A DNA stretch of 64,000 bases from Cohnella algarum (GCF_016937515.1 NZ_JAFHKM010000002.1:2165001-2229000), one strand, 5' to 3'; shown: positions 9,171 to 20,847, counted from the first letter of the stretch. Numbers and translations are program-made. Notes: generated by a model not told the origin, from the sequence alone.

Positions 9171-9670
9171 TTATAAGAGTATTTCTTTATCCATTTTCAA
9201 TTTTATTGCAGCTATTTTTCTTTCCCTACTAACCGTTATTTCCTGAATCAGCGTATGCACAAGTTGCTTACGTTTCTCATGACTGATGTTCTCAAAGATA
9301 GCGCTAAAGGACGCTAACAGCCCTTTAACTGTTTCGGACGGTATAGGGGCAGAATTCGGACGGTATAGGGGCAGAATTGTTCATGTTCACTTTTTTGCTC
9401 AAGGCAGCTTGCCGTTGTGCCAATTGCTGTCCAATTTCAGATAGTTCATTGATCTTAGCTTTCAGTTCCTTCGGTTCCAACATGTCTTCTTCATAAAGCA
9501 TGCAGTATTTTCCCTCTTACGTTCGATGTCAGCTATTTCTTTTTCAATCCGTTGTAGCTCCTGCTCCAGCGGCTTTTTATCGACTGTCCGTTTGCCGTTA
9601 ATAGATGCTGTTAAGTCCTCGATGAGCTGAGGATTATCCAACAGCCGCTGAACACGGTTCATAATTTCTT
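9171..9670 (-). pseudogene. Remnant of a large serine recombinase (C-terminal coiled-coil region)
   Basis: On the minus strand, fragments read NRVQRLLDNPQLIEDLTAS, NGKRTVDKKPLEQELQRI and, in a second frame, LYEEDMLEPKELKAKINELS, then FENISHEKRKQLVHTLIQEI. These are typical of the region after the zinc ribbon in large serine integrases and transposon resolvases. The catalytic N-terminal domain is absent. A frameshift near 9500 and a 22-bp duplication at 9333 disrupt it. It may be what is left of the enzyme that once mobilised part of this island. Confidence 0.75.
9333..9376. repeat. Perfect 22-bp tandem duplication
   Basis: The unit TTCGGACGGTATAGGGGCAG plus AA occurs twice in a row (9333-9354, 9355-9376) inside the recombinase remnant. 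Its length is not a multiple of three, so it shifts the frame. Confidence 0.9.
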
Positions 9671-9951
9671 GCCATCAAGACGATATGGTAATAAGAATAA
9701 AAAATATTGGATTAGGACCGATAATTTCTTTAAGAGTCGTCGGAATAAGGGAATTCAATTCAGGATTATTTTCACAGTTCAATATATGAAATTAAATCGC
9801 TAGAAAAGGAAGGGATAATACTATAAGTTATATGCATAGCAAATCATTTTTAACCAACACTTATCAAGTAGTTATAGAGTACTATGACATATTAGAAAAT
9901 TTGTATACCCAAACAATTACTATTGTTGCTATTAAAGAAGATAATTTATTT

Positions 9952-11402
9952 GAGCATTTTGCATTAATCTGAGCCCTTGCTGTACAAAGGTTTTTGAGCA
10001 AAAAAAAGGGACTTCACCCCAACTTGGAGAAGTTTTCAAGTGACCAAACCAGAAAACCCAAGGGAGGGAAGTCACTTTGTATATTCTCCAAGAAAGTCTA
10101 TTTTCCTTTGATGTGCTTCAAAAACTTGAATCTAAAGAACGATTGCCTATCTTTTTCAGCGCCCTGGACTTACGCCCCTATGCCAAGGAATTGAGAAGTC
10201 ATTCACCCCGAGGTGCCGACGGACATTGCAGGCAAGGGATTCTTCGTGCGCTACTTGCTGCCCCGCTTGAGAACATCGATACATTTACGGGTCTACATCA
10301 TCGTTTGGATGTCGATCTTCGCTTTCGTTATCAATGTGGACTTAGACTGGACCGTGAGGCTCCTTCTATCGCGACTTTAAGCCGCGTGTTCGCTGAGTTA
10401 ACCAGCAAGGGGCAAGCTCAGCGCCTGTTTGATGATCTCGTTGTACAATGCAAGAAGGAGGGAATCATCGACGGAAGTCATGTGGCGATCGACAGTGCAG
10501 CGATTCATGCTTATGAGAAGAAGCAACCGAAACGGAAAAGCGAACGGACTGGCAATGCCAACTGGGGGGCTAAGTTCGATTCGTTTGGCAACAAGGTCAA
10601 GTGGTTTGGCTACAAGATTCATCTCGCCGTCGACACAACAAGCGAGCTGCCGATGGCGCTCTCCGTTACACCGGCTCACGTCAATGACGGCGATATGGCT
10701 CCGATTCTCATAGAACAAGTGGCTGCGGGTACACAGGTGAAGTTCTTTATGCTTGATGCCGGTTATGACCAGCTTAAAAACTACGAAGCAGCGCGAAATG
10801 TAAAGGCGCAGGCGATTATTCCGATGAACCTTCGCAACGAGAAGGAACCACCTGCGGGCATGACATCCAGTGGCACACCCTGTTGCTCGATGGGCTATGA
10901 AATGACTTATTGGGGCGTTGATGGAGAATACCTGAAATTCCGCTGTCCCCATGCCACGGGCAAGGTAGACTGTCCGCTTGGGATGGCTGCTTGCTCATCT
11001 TCCAACTATGGAATGGTCGTCAAAGTCGATACGAAAAGCGATTTGCGTCGTTATTCAAGTCCACATCGAGACACCAAACGCTGGAAGGAGTTGTATAACG
11101 AAAGAACCAGCGTAGAACGATGCAACTCCAGGTTGAAAACCTATCTCACCGCAGACGCCATGCACGTCTGGGGTATTCAAAAGGTGACAACTCACCAATA
11201 CCTAAACGCCATTGTGTTATTAGCTTCTGCGTTAGCGATGGCTCGTCAATCCAAGAACGCCGCCGCTTAAATTTTTTGATTCAGTAAAAATTCTGCAGGT
11301 CTGCCCATTTTTGAAAATTAAAGTCGATTTAGCTAGAAAGCTGGTTTAATTGGCCCCATAATTCCACTACCTACTTCAAAAACGGAATTATGCAAAATGC
11401 TC
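9952..11402 (+). mobile_element. DDE insertion sequence with 4-bp target duplication
   Basis: The ends GAGCATTTTGCATTAAT (from 9952) and ATTATGCAAAATGCTC (to 11402) form an inverted repeat with one extra base on the left arm. ATTT flanks both ends (9948-9951 and 11403-11406). The element is 1451 bp with a single intact transposase gene. Confidence 0.82.
10077..11270 (+). CDS. DDE transposase (IS4/IS5-like)
   Basis: 397 residues from a TTG start preceded by AGGGAGGGAA. The DDE core is visible: GSHVAIDSAAIHAYEKK (first Asp), FFMLDAGYDQLKNYEA (second Asp) and YNERTSVERCNSRLK (Glu, in the Y-x2-R-x3-E arrangement of IS4-like enzymes). The frame is undamaged. I cannot place it in a narrower IS group. 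Confidence 0.85.
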   Translation: MYILQESLFSFDVLQKLESKERLPIFFSALDLRPYAKELRSHSPRGADGHCRQGILRALLAAPLENIDTFTGLHHRLDVDLRFRYQCGLRLDREAPSIATLSRVFAELTSKGQAQRLFDDLVVQCKKEGIIDGSHVAIDSAAIHAYEKKQPKRKSERTGNANWGAKFDSFGNKVKWFGYKIHLAVDTTSELPMALSVTPAHVNDGDMAPILIEQVAAGTQVKFFMLDAGYDQLKNYEAARNVKAQAIIPMNLRNEKEPPAGMTSSGTPCCSMGYEMTYWGVDGEYLKFRCPHATGKVDCPLGMAACSSSNYGMVVKVDTKSDLRRYSSPHRDTKRWKELYNERTSVERCNSRLKTYLTADAMHVWGIQKVTTHQYLNAIVLLASALAMARQSKNAAA

Positions 11403-11589
11403 ATTTAAGAAAGTTCACATCAATAGCATTTCTAAACAAGAGTTTTCCATAAAAGAATAAACATAAAAGTAGACCTAGACTTGGCATGGATTTGCCACAT
11501 TTTAAGGCAGTAAATTTCGGACAACTCCTTGGCGGGATTCTGAATGTGAGAGGCGTCATGTAGTATGGTCAGAGCTAGGAGGGGAAAGC

Positions 11590-12426
11590 TTGTTTAATAT
11601 TACTCATGAGGAAATGGCAGAAGTGCAGGAATATTTAGATAAAGAGTTTCCATCTCCCAAAGAACAAATAGTTGAAATAGGAAGTATATTTGCAATGTTG
11701 GAGGACGTCGAAGAAACAATCACGATTAGAAGACTAATAATGGATTTAGATGATCTCATTTTACAAAGCAGATGGTATTTGGGACATTCAATATTGATTT
11801 TAAAGAAATATCCTCACATTAAAGATACAGGCAGTGACGATAACCCATTAGTGAAGGGGCGAGGAATGCCATCTTCTGTTCATCTCCTATTGAGAGAGTA
11901 CATTGTAGATTCAGAAAGAGTCATGTTCACTGATTTGACTGAATCTTGGCGCGGAGGTACGGTTGCAGGCTGGATATACAATTCCTTGATTGATAGTGCA
12001 TTATATAGAATTCTTGCTGCACTTGATAGAATAGCACATGTTTTGTGGACTTTAGCCGGTTTAAAAAAAGAGAATATTTATTTTAGAAGTAGAAAATTAG
12101 AAAAGATACACGCTAAAATCCAGATGAAAGAAACAAATGAATTGTTAGATATAGCCAAAAGCCCATTATATGAATTTTTGTTATCTTATAGAGATGGTTT
12201 TTCGCACAACAAGAAATTTTATTCACGAATAGCTGGGTATCCTCCAGAAGATATTTACACTGACTCGGAAGGTAATCGTGTGTCAGTTAATAATATTTCA
12301 CTGGATGCAGAATATCTACTAGCATTAGGAAATGCTGCATATTCAAATTTAAACTTGGTTATGTCCTATTTCAGCAATATATGTAATGGATATATGTTAC
12401 CATTTCGTAGAAAGGACTACGTCTGA
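11590..12426 (+). CDS. HEPN-domain protein (Cthe_2314-like)
   Basis: 278 residues, all-helical in appearance and AT-rich. The motif RDGFSH at residues 201-206 is the R-x4-H signature of HEPN ribonucleases, and the segment following it (NKKFYSRIAG) resembles Cthe_2314-like HEPN proteins. HEPN proteins often act as RNases in toxin-antitoxin or abortive-infection systems, but no partner nucleotidyltransferase or antitoxin sits next to it. The start is TTG with AGGAGGGGAAAGC in front. It stands alone between two mobile elements. Confidence 0.7.
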   Translation: MFNITHEEMAEVQEYLDKEFPSPKEQIVEIGSIFAMLEDVEETITIRRLIMDLDDLILQSRWYLGHSILILKKYPHIKDTGSDDNPLVKGRGMPSSVHLLLREYIVDSERVMFTDLTESWRGGTVAGWIYNSLIDSALYRILAALDRIAHVLWTLAGLKKENIYFRSRKLEKIHAKIQMKETNELLDIAKSPLYEFLLSYRDGFSHNKKFYSRIAGYPPEDIYTDSEGNRVSVNNISLDAEYLLALGNAAYSNLNLVMSYFSNICNGYMLPFRRKDYV

Positions 12427-12496
12427 TTTGATATATCGGAATTTACGCCCTTTGTTAGCAGAGGATGTCGAGTGACGAGAGCTGCGGACAACCCTC

Positions 12497-12550
12497 AAAA
12501 TCCGTTGCCGTTTCCCCCGCCGCGGTGAACCGTATCATAAGTAACGGCAA
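12497..12550. repeat. Dispersed repeat, copy B with inverted arm
   Basis: 12523-12550 matches 5887-5914 with two mismatches. The bases at 12497-12513 (AAAATCCGTTGCCGTTT) are the reverse complement of the sequence around 5905-5921. No coding sequence covers it. This is the only notable signal in the 180-base gap after the HEPN gene. Confidence 0.55.
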
Positions 12551-12676
12551 ACTGATTCACTTGTATTACGAGAAATAATACCTTAAGAAGGTTATGAAAT
12601 TCCCCCTCTGTCAGAATAGTTGTCGTACCCCCAAAATGAATATATAGTGGGGAGAAACGAGGACGAGGTGGAGAAC

Positions 12677-13171
12677 ATGAATCCCGTAACCAAAGAATTC
12701 AAGCAGAGCATTGTACAGCGTATGATGCCACCGTACAATGAGCCGGTCAGTCGGCTTGCTAAGGAAATTGGTCTATCGGAGACGACGCTCTTTAAGTGGA
12801 AGAAGGCAGCGAAAGCACAAGGTATGACGCCCACCGATGACGTACAGCCCGAACGTTGGAGTAAGCAGGAGAAGTTCGCTGTCGTCGTCGAAACCGCAAG
12901 TTTGAGCGAAATCGAACTGGCAGAGTATTGTCGGACAAAAGGGCTGTTTGTTGAGCAGGTGGAAGCATGGCGCGATGCGTGTATGCAAGCCAATGGCGGA
13001 ATCGCCTCGCAAGCGAACAGGCTTCAGAAGGAACTCCGCGAGAAAGAGCAAGAGAACAAGGCATTAAATCGAGAGCTTAAGCGCAAAGAAGCAGCGCTCG
13101 CCGAAGCCGCCGCCTTGTTGGTGTTGCGAAAAAAGGCCCAAGCGATCTGGGGGGACCAAGAGGACGAATGA
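12677..13171 (+). CDS. IS3-like transposase OrfA (HTH)
   Basis: 164 residues from ATG at 12677, preceded by GAGGTGG. The N-terminal helix-turn-helix covers residues about 15-45 (LAKEIGLSETTLFKWKKAA) and the C-terminal half is a charged coiled coil (ELREKEQENKALNRELKRK), usual for OrfA. The stop overlaps the OrfB start (ATGA at 13168-13171), so OrfB is made by coupling or frameshifting. Confidence 0.85.
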   Translation: MNPVTKEFKQSIVQRMMPPYNEPVSRLAKEIGLSETTLFKWKKAAKAQGMTPTDDVQPERWSKQEKFAVVVETASLSEIELAEYCRTKGLFVEQVEAWRDACMQANGGIASQANRLQKELREKEQENKALNRELKRKEAALAEAAALLVLRKKAQAIWGDQEDE

Positions 13172-13426
13172 TCAGTGCCTCAGATCGCGAGCATGCCCTT
13201 ACACTGATTCAAGAAGCCGTTGCCGCCGGCGCAAGAGAAGCGGCTGCTTGCCGAGAGCTCGGACTGACTCAGCGGACGCTTCAACGCTGGCGCAAGCAAG
13301 GCGGTACCGTAGACGGACGCCCTCACGCCAATCGTCCAACACCCGCTAACAAGCTATGTATTTCGTCAAGCAAAAATCCCAAAAAAAATCGTGCATTTTT
13401 CCCCATCATCATCGCGGGGAATTTTT

Positions 13427-14179
13427 TTACCGTTCTTTCATGAGCGCATGCTTCATCCGGTAGCTCTCGCCCTCAAAAACGAGCAGGTGTCCATGGTGTG
13501 CCAAACGGTCAATCATGGCCGCGGCCATCTGGTCGTCGGTGAAGACAGTCCCCCACTTGGAGAACTCCAGATTCGTCGTAATAACCAGGCTACGGCTCTC
13601 GTAGCTGTCCGCAATCACTCGAAAGAGCAGCTGCGAGCCGTCCTTGTCGACGGGGATATAGCCCCACTCGTCAAGTATGAGTAGCTGGCAGCGCTGGATC
13701 TCGCTCATTAGACGCTCGAGCGTACCGCCGCGCTTCGCTTCAGCAAGGCGCATCACGAGTTCAGCCACCGTGTAAAATTTCACCGTCAAACCGAGTTCGC
13801 AGGCACGCAGGCCGGCAGCAATGGCCAGATGCGTCTTGCCCGTGCCAACCGGCCCGTACAGGACGAGATTCCGTCGGCCTTCAATAAATGTTCCTTCCGT
13901 CAGATCGCTCCACTGCAGGGAACTTGGCAGCTTGACGCCATGGCGCTCGTAACCGTCCAGCGTCTTGTAGACCGGAAAACCGGCACGGCTGAGCAGCCTG
14001 GCGCGGCGGCTACGCTCCCGGCTTTCCATTTCTTCAGCGAGCACGCGGTGCAAAAACTCTTCCTGCCGCGGTGTCGCCTCCGTCTCGCATAGCTGGACAG
14101 CGCGCTGGCTGAGCACAAGCTTCTTGCAGAATGCTGAGATTTCGGCGCGTAACGCCTCACGTTCCCGTACCACGCTCAT
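13427..14179 (-). CDS. istB: IS21-family helper ATPase IstB
   Basis: 250 residues of the DnaC-like AAA+ family. The Walker A motif GPVGTGKTH is near residues 109-117 and Walker B LLILDEWGYIP near 165-175. IstB assembles on target DNA and activates the IstA transposase. Its ATG overlaps the istA stop by four bases (positions 14176-14179), the usual istA-istB coupling. Confidence 0.93.
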   Translation of the reverse strand: MSVVREREALRAEISAFCKKLVLSQRAVQLCETEATPRQEEFLHRVLAEEMESRERSRRARLLSRAGFPVYKTLDGYERHGVKLPSSLQWSDLTEGTFIEGRRNLVLYGPVGTGKTHLAIAAGLRACELGLTVKFYTVAELVMRLAEAKRGGTLERLMSEIQRCQLLILDEWGYIPVDKDGSQLLFRVIADSYESRSLVITTNLEFSKWGTVFTDDQMAAAMIDRLAHHGHLLVFEGESYRMKHALMKER

Positions 14180-15642
14180 GACCTCACCCCGTCGACAGGC
14201 TCCAGCATCCGGTCATACACGCTCAGATCGACACTTGGGCTTTCCTCGGGCTCGAACGAGGCCAGCCTTGCAGCAAGCACGACGCTGTTCGCGCTGGTGA
14301 GCCTTCCGAGCTTCGTCGCTTCCTCCATCGCTTGCAGGGCTGTATCGAATCCATAGCGACCGGAGAGCTGCTCCATCGTCGCCAGCGTTTCCTTGAGCTC
14401 CATGCGTTCCAGCTTGTCCAGCTCTTCACGCAGCGCATCCGGAATCGCGCCACGCAACTGGCTGTTCCGCCAAGCGCCGGGGTTCTGCAGCAAGCGGCTG
14501 AGCGTGGTCCGCACATCGACGCTGTCCGTCCGTTGCTTACCGAACAGACGGAGATGAACCGTAATCGGCTCGCCGCTTGGCAGCAACGGTTCCACTGTAT
14601 GGGCGCCAATTCGCACGGTCACTTCACGCCCGGCCCACTCCGGCGACGAGGAGTAGAAGTGCTTGCCGTCAATCGAGAACTTGCCGTAACCGTCTGTCTT
14701 TACTCGCGCATAGCGGCATGCGGCGAATGGATGGCGCGGCAAGTAAAGCAGCGCGTTCTTGTCCTCCTCAAAGAGCAGATGGATCGGGACGCCTTTCTTG
14801 TAATGCTCGCGCTGCCAGTCGGCTTCGCAGCGACCGAGCAGTTCCTCGTTAAAGGCCTGAATGTCCGTCACGACCGGCAGCGGTACAAAGAAGTTGCGCC
14901 TGAAGTAGCCGACCTTGTTTTCGACATTGCCTTTCTCGTGCCCCGCGTACGGATTGCAGAAGGTGACCTCGAAGCCGTAATGGGCCTTGAAGCGCAGGAA
15001 CAGGTCAGCCATTCGGACGTTCTCGTTCACCCGGCGGCCTACGCCGCTGGCATTGTCAAAGACCAGCCTTCCCGGAACGCCACCGATCTGGTGGAAGATG
15101 TCCCTTAAGCCATGAACCACGCACTCCGCCGTCTCACCGCCAAACAGCTGGGTATAGCCAGCATTGCTATAGGGAAAGGTTACGCACAGATACTTGCAGG
15201 CTTTCTTCTCACCGGTGGCATCGTAGATGTCTGCTTCTCCGAAGTCGACCTGCGCTTCACCCGGCGGCCACTTGAGTTCCAGCGTCCCTTCCTGGTGCCG
15301 CGCTTCCCGCAGGCCCCGTACATATCGCTGAACCAGTGGATAGGAGGCGTCGTATTCTGGGCACTCCGCTACAAGCCGGTTATGGATACGCTGTGCCGTG
15401 TGCCGCTGCTTGTACCGATTTTTGCGATCTTCCTCCAGCCAGCTCTGAATGAGTGGCTTGTACGGATCCAGCTTGGACGGCTGCACGACAGCCGCTTTCG
15501 GTTTCCGATTCTCAAACGTGTCGGACTTCATGACTTTCCTCACCGTCTTTCGGTCGATCTGCAGCCGCTCGGCAATCGCGCTCGGCCCCAGCCCTTTGCT
15601 CTGCATATTCTTGATCGTTTCGATCTGACTTATCTTTAACAT
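14176..15642 (-). CDS. istA: IS21-family transposase IstA
   Basis: 488 residues if started at ATG 15642 (LKISQIETIKNMQSKGLG); a GTG five codons upstream is possible. The N-terminal HTH reads LGPSAIAERLQIDRKTVRKV. The rve core has EAQVDFGEADIYD (Asp), GRLVFDNASG (Asp) and GHEKGNVENKVGY (Glu). The enzyme cuts and joins the element ends together with IstB. Confidence 0.92.
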   Translation of the reverse strand: MLKISQIETIKNMQSKGLGPSAIAERLQIDRKTVRKVMKSDTFENRKPKAAVVQPSKLDPYKPLIQSWLEEDRKNRYKQRHTAQRIHNRLVAECPEYDASYPLVQRYVRGLREARHQEGTLELKWPPGEAQVDFGEADIYDATGEKKACKYLCVTFPYSNAGYTQLFGGETAECVVHGLRDIFHQIGGVPGRLVFDNASGVGRRVNENVRMADLFLRFKAHYGFEVTFCNPYAGHEKGNVENKVGYFRRNFFVPLPVVTDIQAFNEELLGRCEADWQREHYKKGVPIHLLFEEDKNALLYLPRHPFAACRYARVKTDGYGKFSIDGKHFYSSSPEWAGREVTVRIGAHTVEPLLPSGEPITVHLRLFGKQRTDSVDVRTTLSRLLQNPGAWRNSQLRGAIPDALREELDKLERMELKETLATMEQLSGRYGFDTALQAMEEATKLGRLTSANSVVLAARLASFEPEESPSVDLSVYDRMLEPVDGVRS

Positions 15643-17357
15643 CTCCCCGCCCCGCACCCCTCGTCATCGTCTACGATTAGGGTATCGGAGTTGCTAGATT
15701 CGGTCCATTTCCGCACGATTAAAGTGGGGAATTTTGCACGATTTTTTTGGGGAAATCCGTTTGATCATTTTGGGTACTTTTATCTTACCGTATACAAAGC
15801 TAAGCGATGCAGAAGAGAAACAGGTGCTGGAGGTTCTTCAGCAGCCGCCGTACAGGAGCCTGCCGCCAAGCCAGATTGTGCCGGCGCTGGCCGATGAAGG
15901 AACCTACATCGCCTCCGAGTCCAGCTTTTACCGGGTGATGCATAAATACAATCAGCAGCACCATCGCGGGCGCAGCAAGAAACGCACGCCTAAACCCATC
16001 ACCAGCCACGCTGCGAGCGGCCCGAATGAAGTATGGATGTGGGATATCACTTGGTTGCCAGGGCCCGTGAAGGGGTTGTTCTTCTACCTGTATCTCATCC
16101 TGGATTTGTACAGCCGTAAAATTGTAGGCTGGGAGATTTGGGAAGAAGAGTCTGCCGAGCATGCCAGTCAATTGATCCGTCGTACGGTCGTGCGAGAGCA
16201 ATGCGTGATTCGTCGGCAGCCGCTTGTGCTTCACTCGGATAACGGAAGCCCGATGAAGGGGGCCACGTTGCTGGAGACCCTGTACAGTTTGGGCATTACC
16301 CCCTCTCGAAGCCGACCACGCGTCAGCAACGACAACCCTTACGCAGAATCGATTTTCCGCACATGCAAGTACCGTCCTGGCTATCCAACGGAAGGCTTTA
16401 AGGCCTTGTCAGAGGCGCGTGAATGGGTCATGCGATTTGTTCGCTGGTACAATGAAGAGCATCGACACAGCGGACTGAATTTTATTACGCCCAACCAGCG
16501 GCATGAAGGATTAGCAGACCAAGTATTTGAAAAACGCAAGGAAATTTATACGGCCGCAAAAGCCAGAAACCCCAATCGCTGGTCTGGCACCATTCGCAAT
16601 TGGAGCCTGGAAGATGAAGTCTGGCTGAATCCTGAAAAAGTGACGCTTATTCAAGCTGCAAAAAAATCGCTATCTTAACGTTTACTTTCCCTAAGAAATC
16701 GCGACAACTATCTTGACAAATACCGAATTAGGAGAAATTGAGAGAGAATAAAGGATTAATTCGAAGAAGGTGTTGGCTGGACAGGACAAACCGTCAGTTT
16801 GTCACATTATTTACGGGTCAAGATGCTGGGGCGAGATTAACACGAGGACTCTGCAAACAATTAAACCGGGAAATCGAGGTTGAGACGATGAGTCTGCTCA
16901 GAAAGCATTGGTTTGATTTGGGATTGCTGTTCGCCGTTCTGGCTTCTCTTCTTGTATGGGTTCGGTTTGGTCAGTTAAACGACCTGCAGCTGCTGTTATG
17001 GATCAGTCTTATCACCTTGTGGCTTCATCAGTTTGAGGAGTATCGCTATCCCGGATATTTTCCGGGTATGATGAACAAGGTGATGTTCCAGAGCGAACAG
17101 CCGGACCGCTACCCGCTGAATACCAATACGTCGCTGGTGGTCAACGTTTATATCGGATGGTCGCTTTATCTGCTTGCCGCCTTGCTGGCAGAGCATGCAA
17201 TTTGGCTGGCGATGGCCAGCATTCTGGTGTCATTCGGCAACGTTTTGGCCCACACGTTCATGTTCAACATCCGGGGGAGAACGGCGTATAACCCCGGTAT
17301 GGCGACGGCCATTCTCTTATTTTTGCCTTTGACCGTCGGCTTCTGTCAACGCCGGAA

Positions 17358-19381
<2,024 letters not shown>

Positions 19382-19805
19382 ATTTCCTCCTCTCCAAATA
19401 TCTTGGCCGATATTCTCGAGGAGATATATTCTACAGGGGTGGGTCATTTTCATTCCGGCGCTGGTGGGTCAATTATATCCCGGCGGTGACAGCTTCTTTT
19501 ATTTGATCCATGATCGGCATTTGGTCTCGCCGCTAGATTATGCGATCGGAGTCCCGTTCGGAATCGCGCTCAATTATATCGGGATTCTGAAGACGATCGA
19601 TTGGATGAAGAACGCACGCACGCCTTTCATTTTCCCACAGCGTTGCATGCCGCCCAGCCATCGTGCCAACATCACGGCAAAGTCCCGGATCAAGAGCTAG
19701 CCTAATTGGCGATCTCGGACAGAACCAATATTATATAGGTGTTTGAACGACATGAAAGTGTGAACTGCACCCCGTCAAGTAGACAGTACAAAAAATAAAA
19801 GTCAG

Positions 19806-20108
19806 TTAAGCGGCCTTCTTCCTGTATTCCATGGGACGGAGGCCGTTTAGCTTTTCCTGCAATCGCTCGTTATTGTAAAAGTGAATATAGTCGTCAATGT
19901 CCCGTTTGAGTTCCCCAAACGTGCGGTAGGTATGCAAATAATACTTCTCGCATTTCAACGCTCCCCGGAACGATTCCATGGGACCATTATCGATACAGCG
20001 CCCCACGCGGGACATGCTTTGAGTCAGTTTGTTTTTGTCTAGGATCTTCTTGAAATTTTGAGACGTATATTGGAATCCCCAGTCGCTATGAAGCAAGGGT
20101 GAACTGCC
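19806..20108 (-). pseudogene. Truncated IS3-family OrfB (C-terminal third)
   Basis: The frame reads LLHSDWGFQYTSQNFKKIL and then SRVGRCIDNGPMESFRGALK (catalytic Asp and Glu region of IS150-like OrfB), ending GLRPMEYRKKAA. Upstream codons past 20108 are unrelated, so only about 100 of ~280 residues remain. A terminal-repeat-like sequence TGAACTGCACCCCGTCAAGT lies at about 19761. Confidence 0.8.
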
Positions 20109-20193
20109 TGGCGCGGATGACGGACTGGATGCCCTTGAAAAGTTTGGGGGCGGGTAAAGAAAAAGCCCCAACCAATCAAGCAATATCATAATG

Positions 20194-20222
20194 TTGACAA
20201 TAAATAAACGATCATTTATTAT
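20194..20222 (+). promoter_or_regulatory. Promoter and palindromic operator of the tetR gene
   Basis: TTGACA (20194-20199), a 17-base spacer and TATTAT (20217-20222). The spacer is filled by the near-palindrome AATAAACGATCATTTATT (20203-20220). The ATG lies six bases after the -10 box, so the transcript should be almost leaderless. A bound repressor would block the promoter, which suggests autorepression. Confidence 0.75.
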
Positions 20223-20228
20223 TGTGTC

Positions 20229-20801
20229 ATGCGATACAGAGATGATAACAAAGTCGAAGCCATATTCGACGCGACCGTACAGCTAATTAATGAGATTGGT
20301 TTCTCAGAAACATCGATATCCAAAATTGCCAAAAGAGCGAGTGTATCGGCAGCGACGATTTATATTTACCATGAGAACAAAGAGGATCTGCTCTACAAAA
20401 CCTACTTGAAGATTAAAGGCAAGATGAGCGAGAGAATGTTTCAGGGAGTGGATCATACCCGAACAGTTTACGAACGGTTTGAGGCTATCATCCGCAACTA
20501 TGTTGATTTTATTCAATCATTCAAACCATATTTTTTGTTTCTGGAGCAAATAATGAATTCACCTTTGCCCCAGAAATGGTGCCTAGAGGATACGGCAAGT
20601 CAGTTTCAACCGATCTTCGAAATGTTTGACGCTGGCATCCGACAGGGGCTATTGAAGAAGGAGGATATTAACATGCTGGTTGTTTACTCCATCTTGCCAA
20701 TAGCCGAATTATTAAAGGCACATTTGAAGAACGGAACCACACTGGATAGTAAACAAATAGAATCTGCCATCAAGATGAGCTGGGACGCTATTAAGGCATA
20801 G
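20229..20801 (+). CDS. TetR/AcrR-family repressor
   Basis: 190 residues. The N-terminal HTH covers residues about 10-56 (SETSISKIAKRASVSAATIY then YHENKEDLLYKTY). The C-terminal ligand domain is of the common TetR type. There is no ribosome site before the ATG, consistent with the near-leaderless promoter. A second palindrome of the same half-site type lies just upstream of the next two genes, which are therefore probable targets. A likely inducer is a reactive or hydrophobic compound handled by the downstream reductases (inferred). Confidence 0.9.
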   Translation: MRYRDDNKVEAIFDATVQLINEIGFSETSISKIAKRASVSAATIYIYHENKEDLLYKTYLKIKGKMSERMFQGVDHTRTVYERFEAIIRNYVDFIQSFKPYFLFLEQIMNSPLPQKWCLEDTASQFQPIFEMFDAGIRQGLLKKEDINMLVVYSILPIAELLKAHLKNGTTLDSKQIESAIKMSWDAIKA

Positions 20802-20847
20802 CAAAGTATTTTAAGCGATGCGTAGCATCGCTGTTCTTTCCACCAAT

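Larger units (their letters stand above)
9685..11460 (+). pseudogene. Decayed gene of unknown function, split by an insertion sequence
   Basis: Before the element, 9685-9789 reads VIRIKNIGLGPIISLRVV and 9832-9951 reads YQVVIEYYDILENLYTQTIT. After the element and one ATTT copy, the frame continues at 11407 with KKVHINSISKQEFSIKE and a TAA at 11458-11460. The two main pieces join exactly in frame when the element is removed. Stops at 9787 and 9793 show that the gene was already decayed or that its two parts are separate. The pattern, a strand-rich domain with a YxDIxxNxYT segment, resembles the C-terminus of small membrane-anchored proteins of unknown role. Confidence 0.6.
13357..15796 (-). mobile_element. 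IS21-family element with 6-bp target duplication
   Basis: The termini begin TGTAT and end ATACA, and AAGCTA is duplicated at 13351-13356 and 15797-15802. The element is 2440 bp and carries istA and istB on the minus strand. Both genes are intact. Confidence 0.92.
13168..16678 (+). pseudogene. IS3-like transposase OrfB, split by an IS21-type element
   Basis: The first 63 codons (13168-13356, with the HTH segment CRELGLTQRTLQRWRKQGG) and the remaining 291 codons (15803-16675 plus stop) are separated by the nested element. Removing the element and one AAGCTA copy restores a 354-residue protein through the junction PANKLSDAEE. The distal part holds the integrase core: VWMWDITWLPG (Asp), LHSDNGSPM (Asp) and NPYAESIFRT (Glu). 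The split copy cannot make a full protein. Confidence 0.9.
12609..16718 (+). mobile_element. IS3-like element, itself interrupted by an IS21-type element
   Basis: The ends TGTCAGAATAGTTGTCGTAC (from 12609) and the complement of TGTCAAGATAGTTGTCGCGA (to 16718) match in 15 of the first 20 bases. It encodes an HTH OrfA and an rve-domain OrfB in overlapping frames, as in IS3-group elements. Without the nested insertion it would be about 1.66 kb. I found no clear target duplication. Confidence 0.8.
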
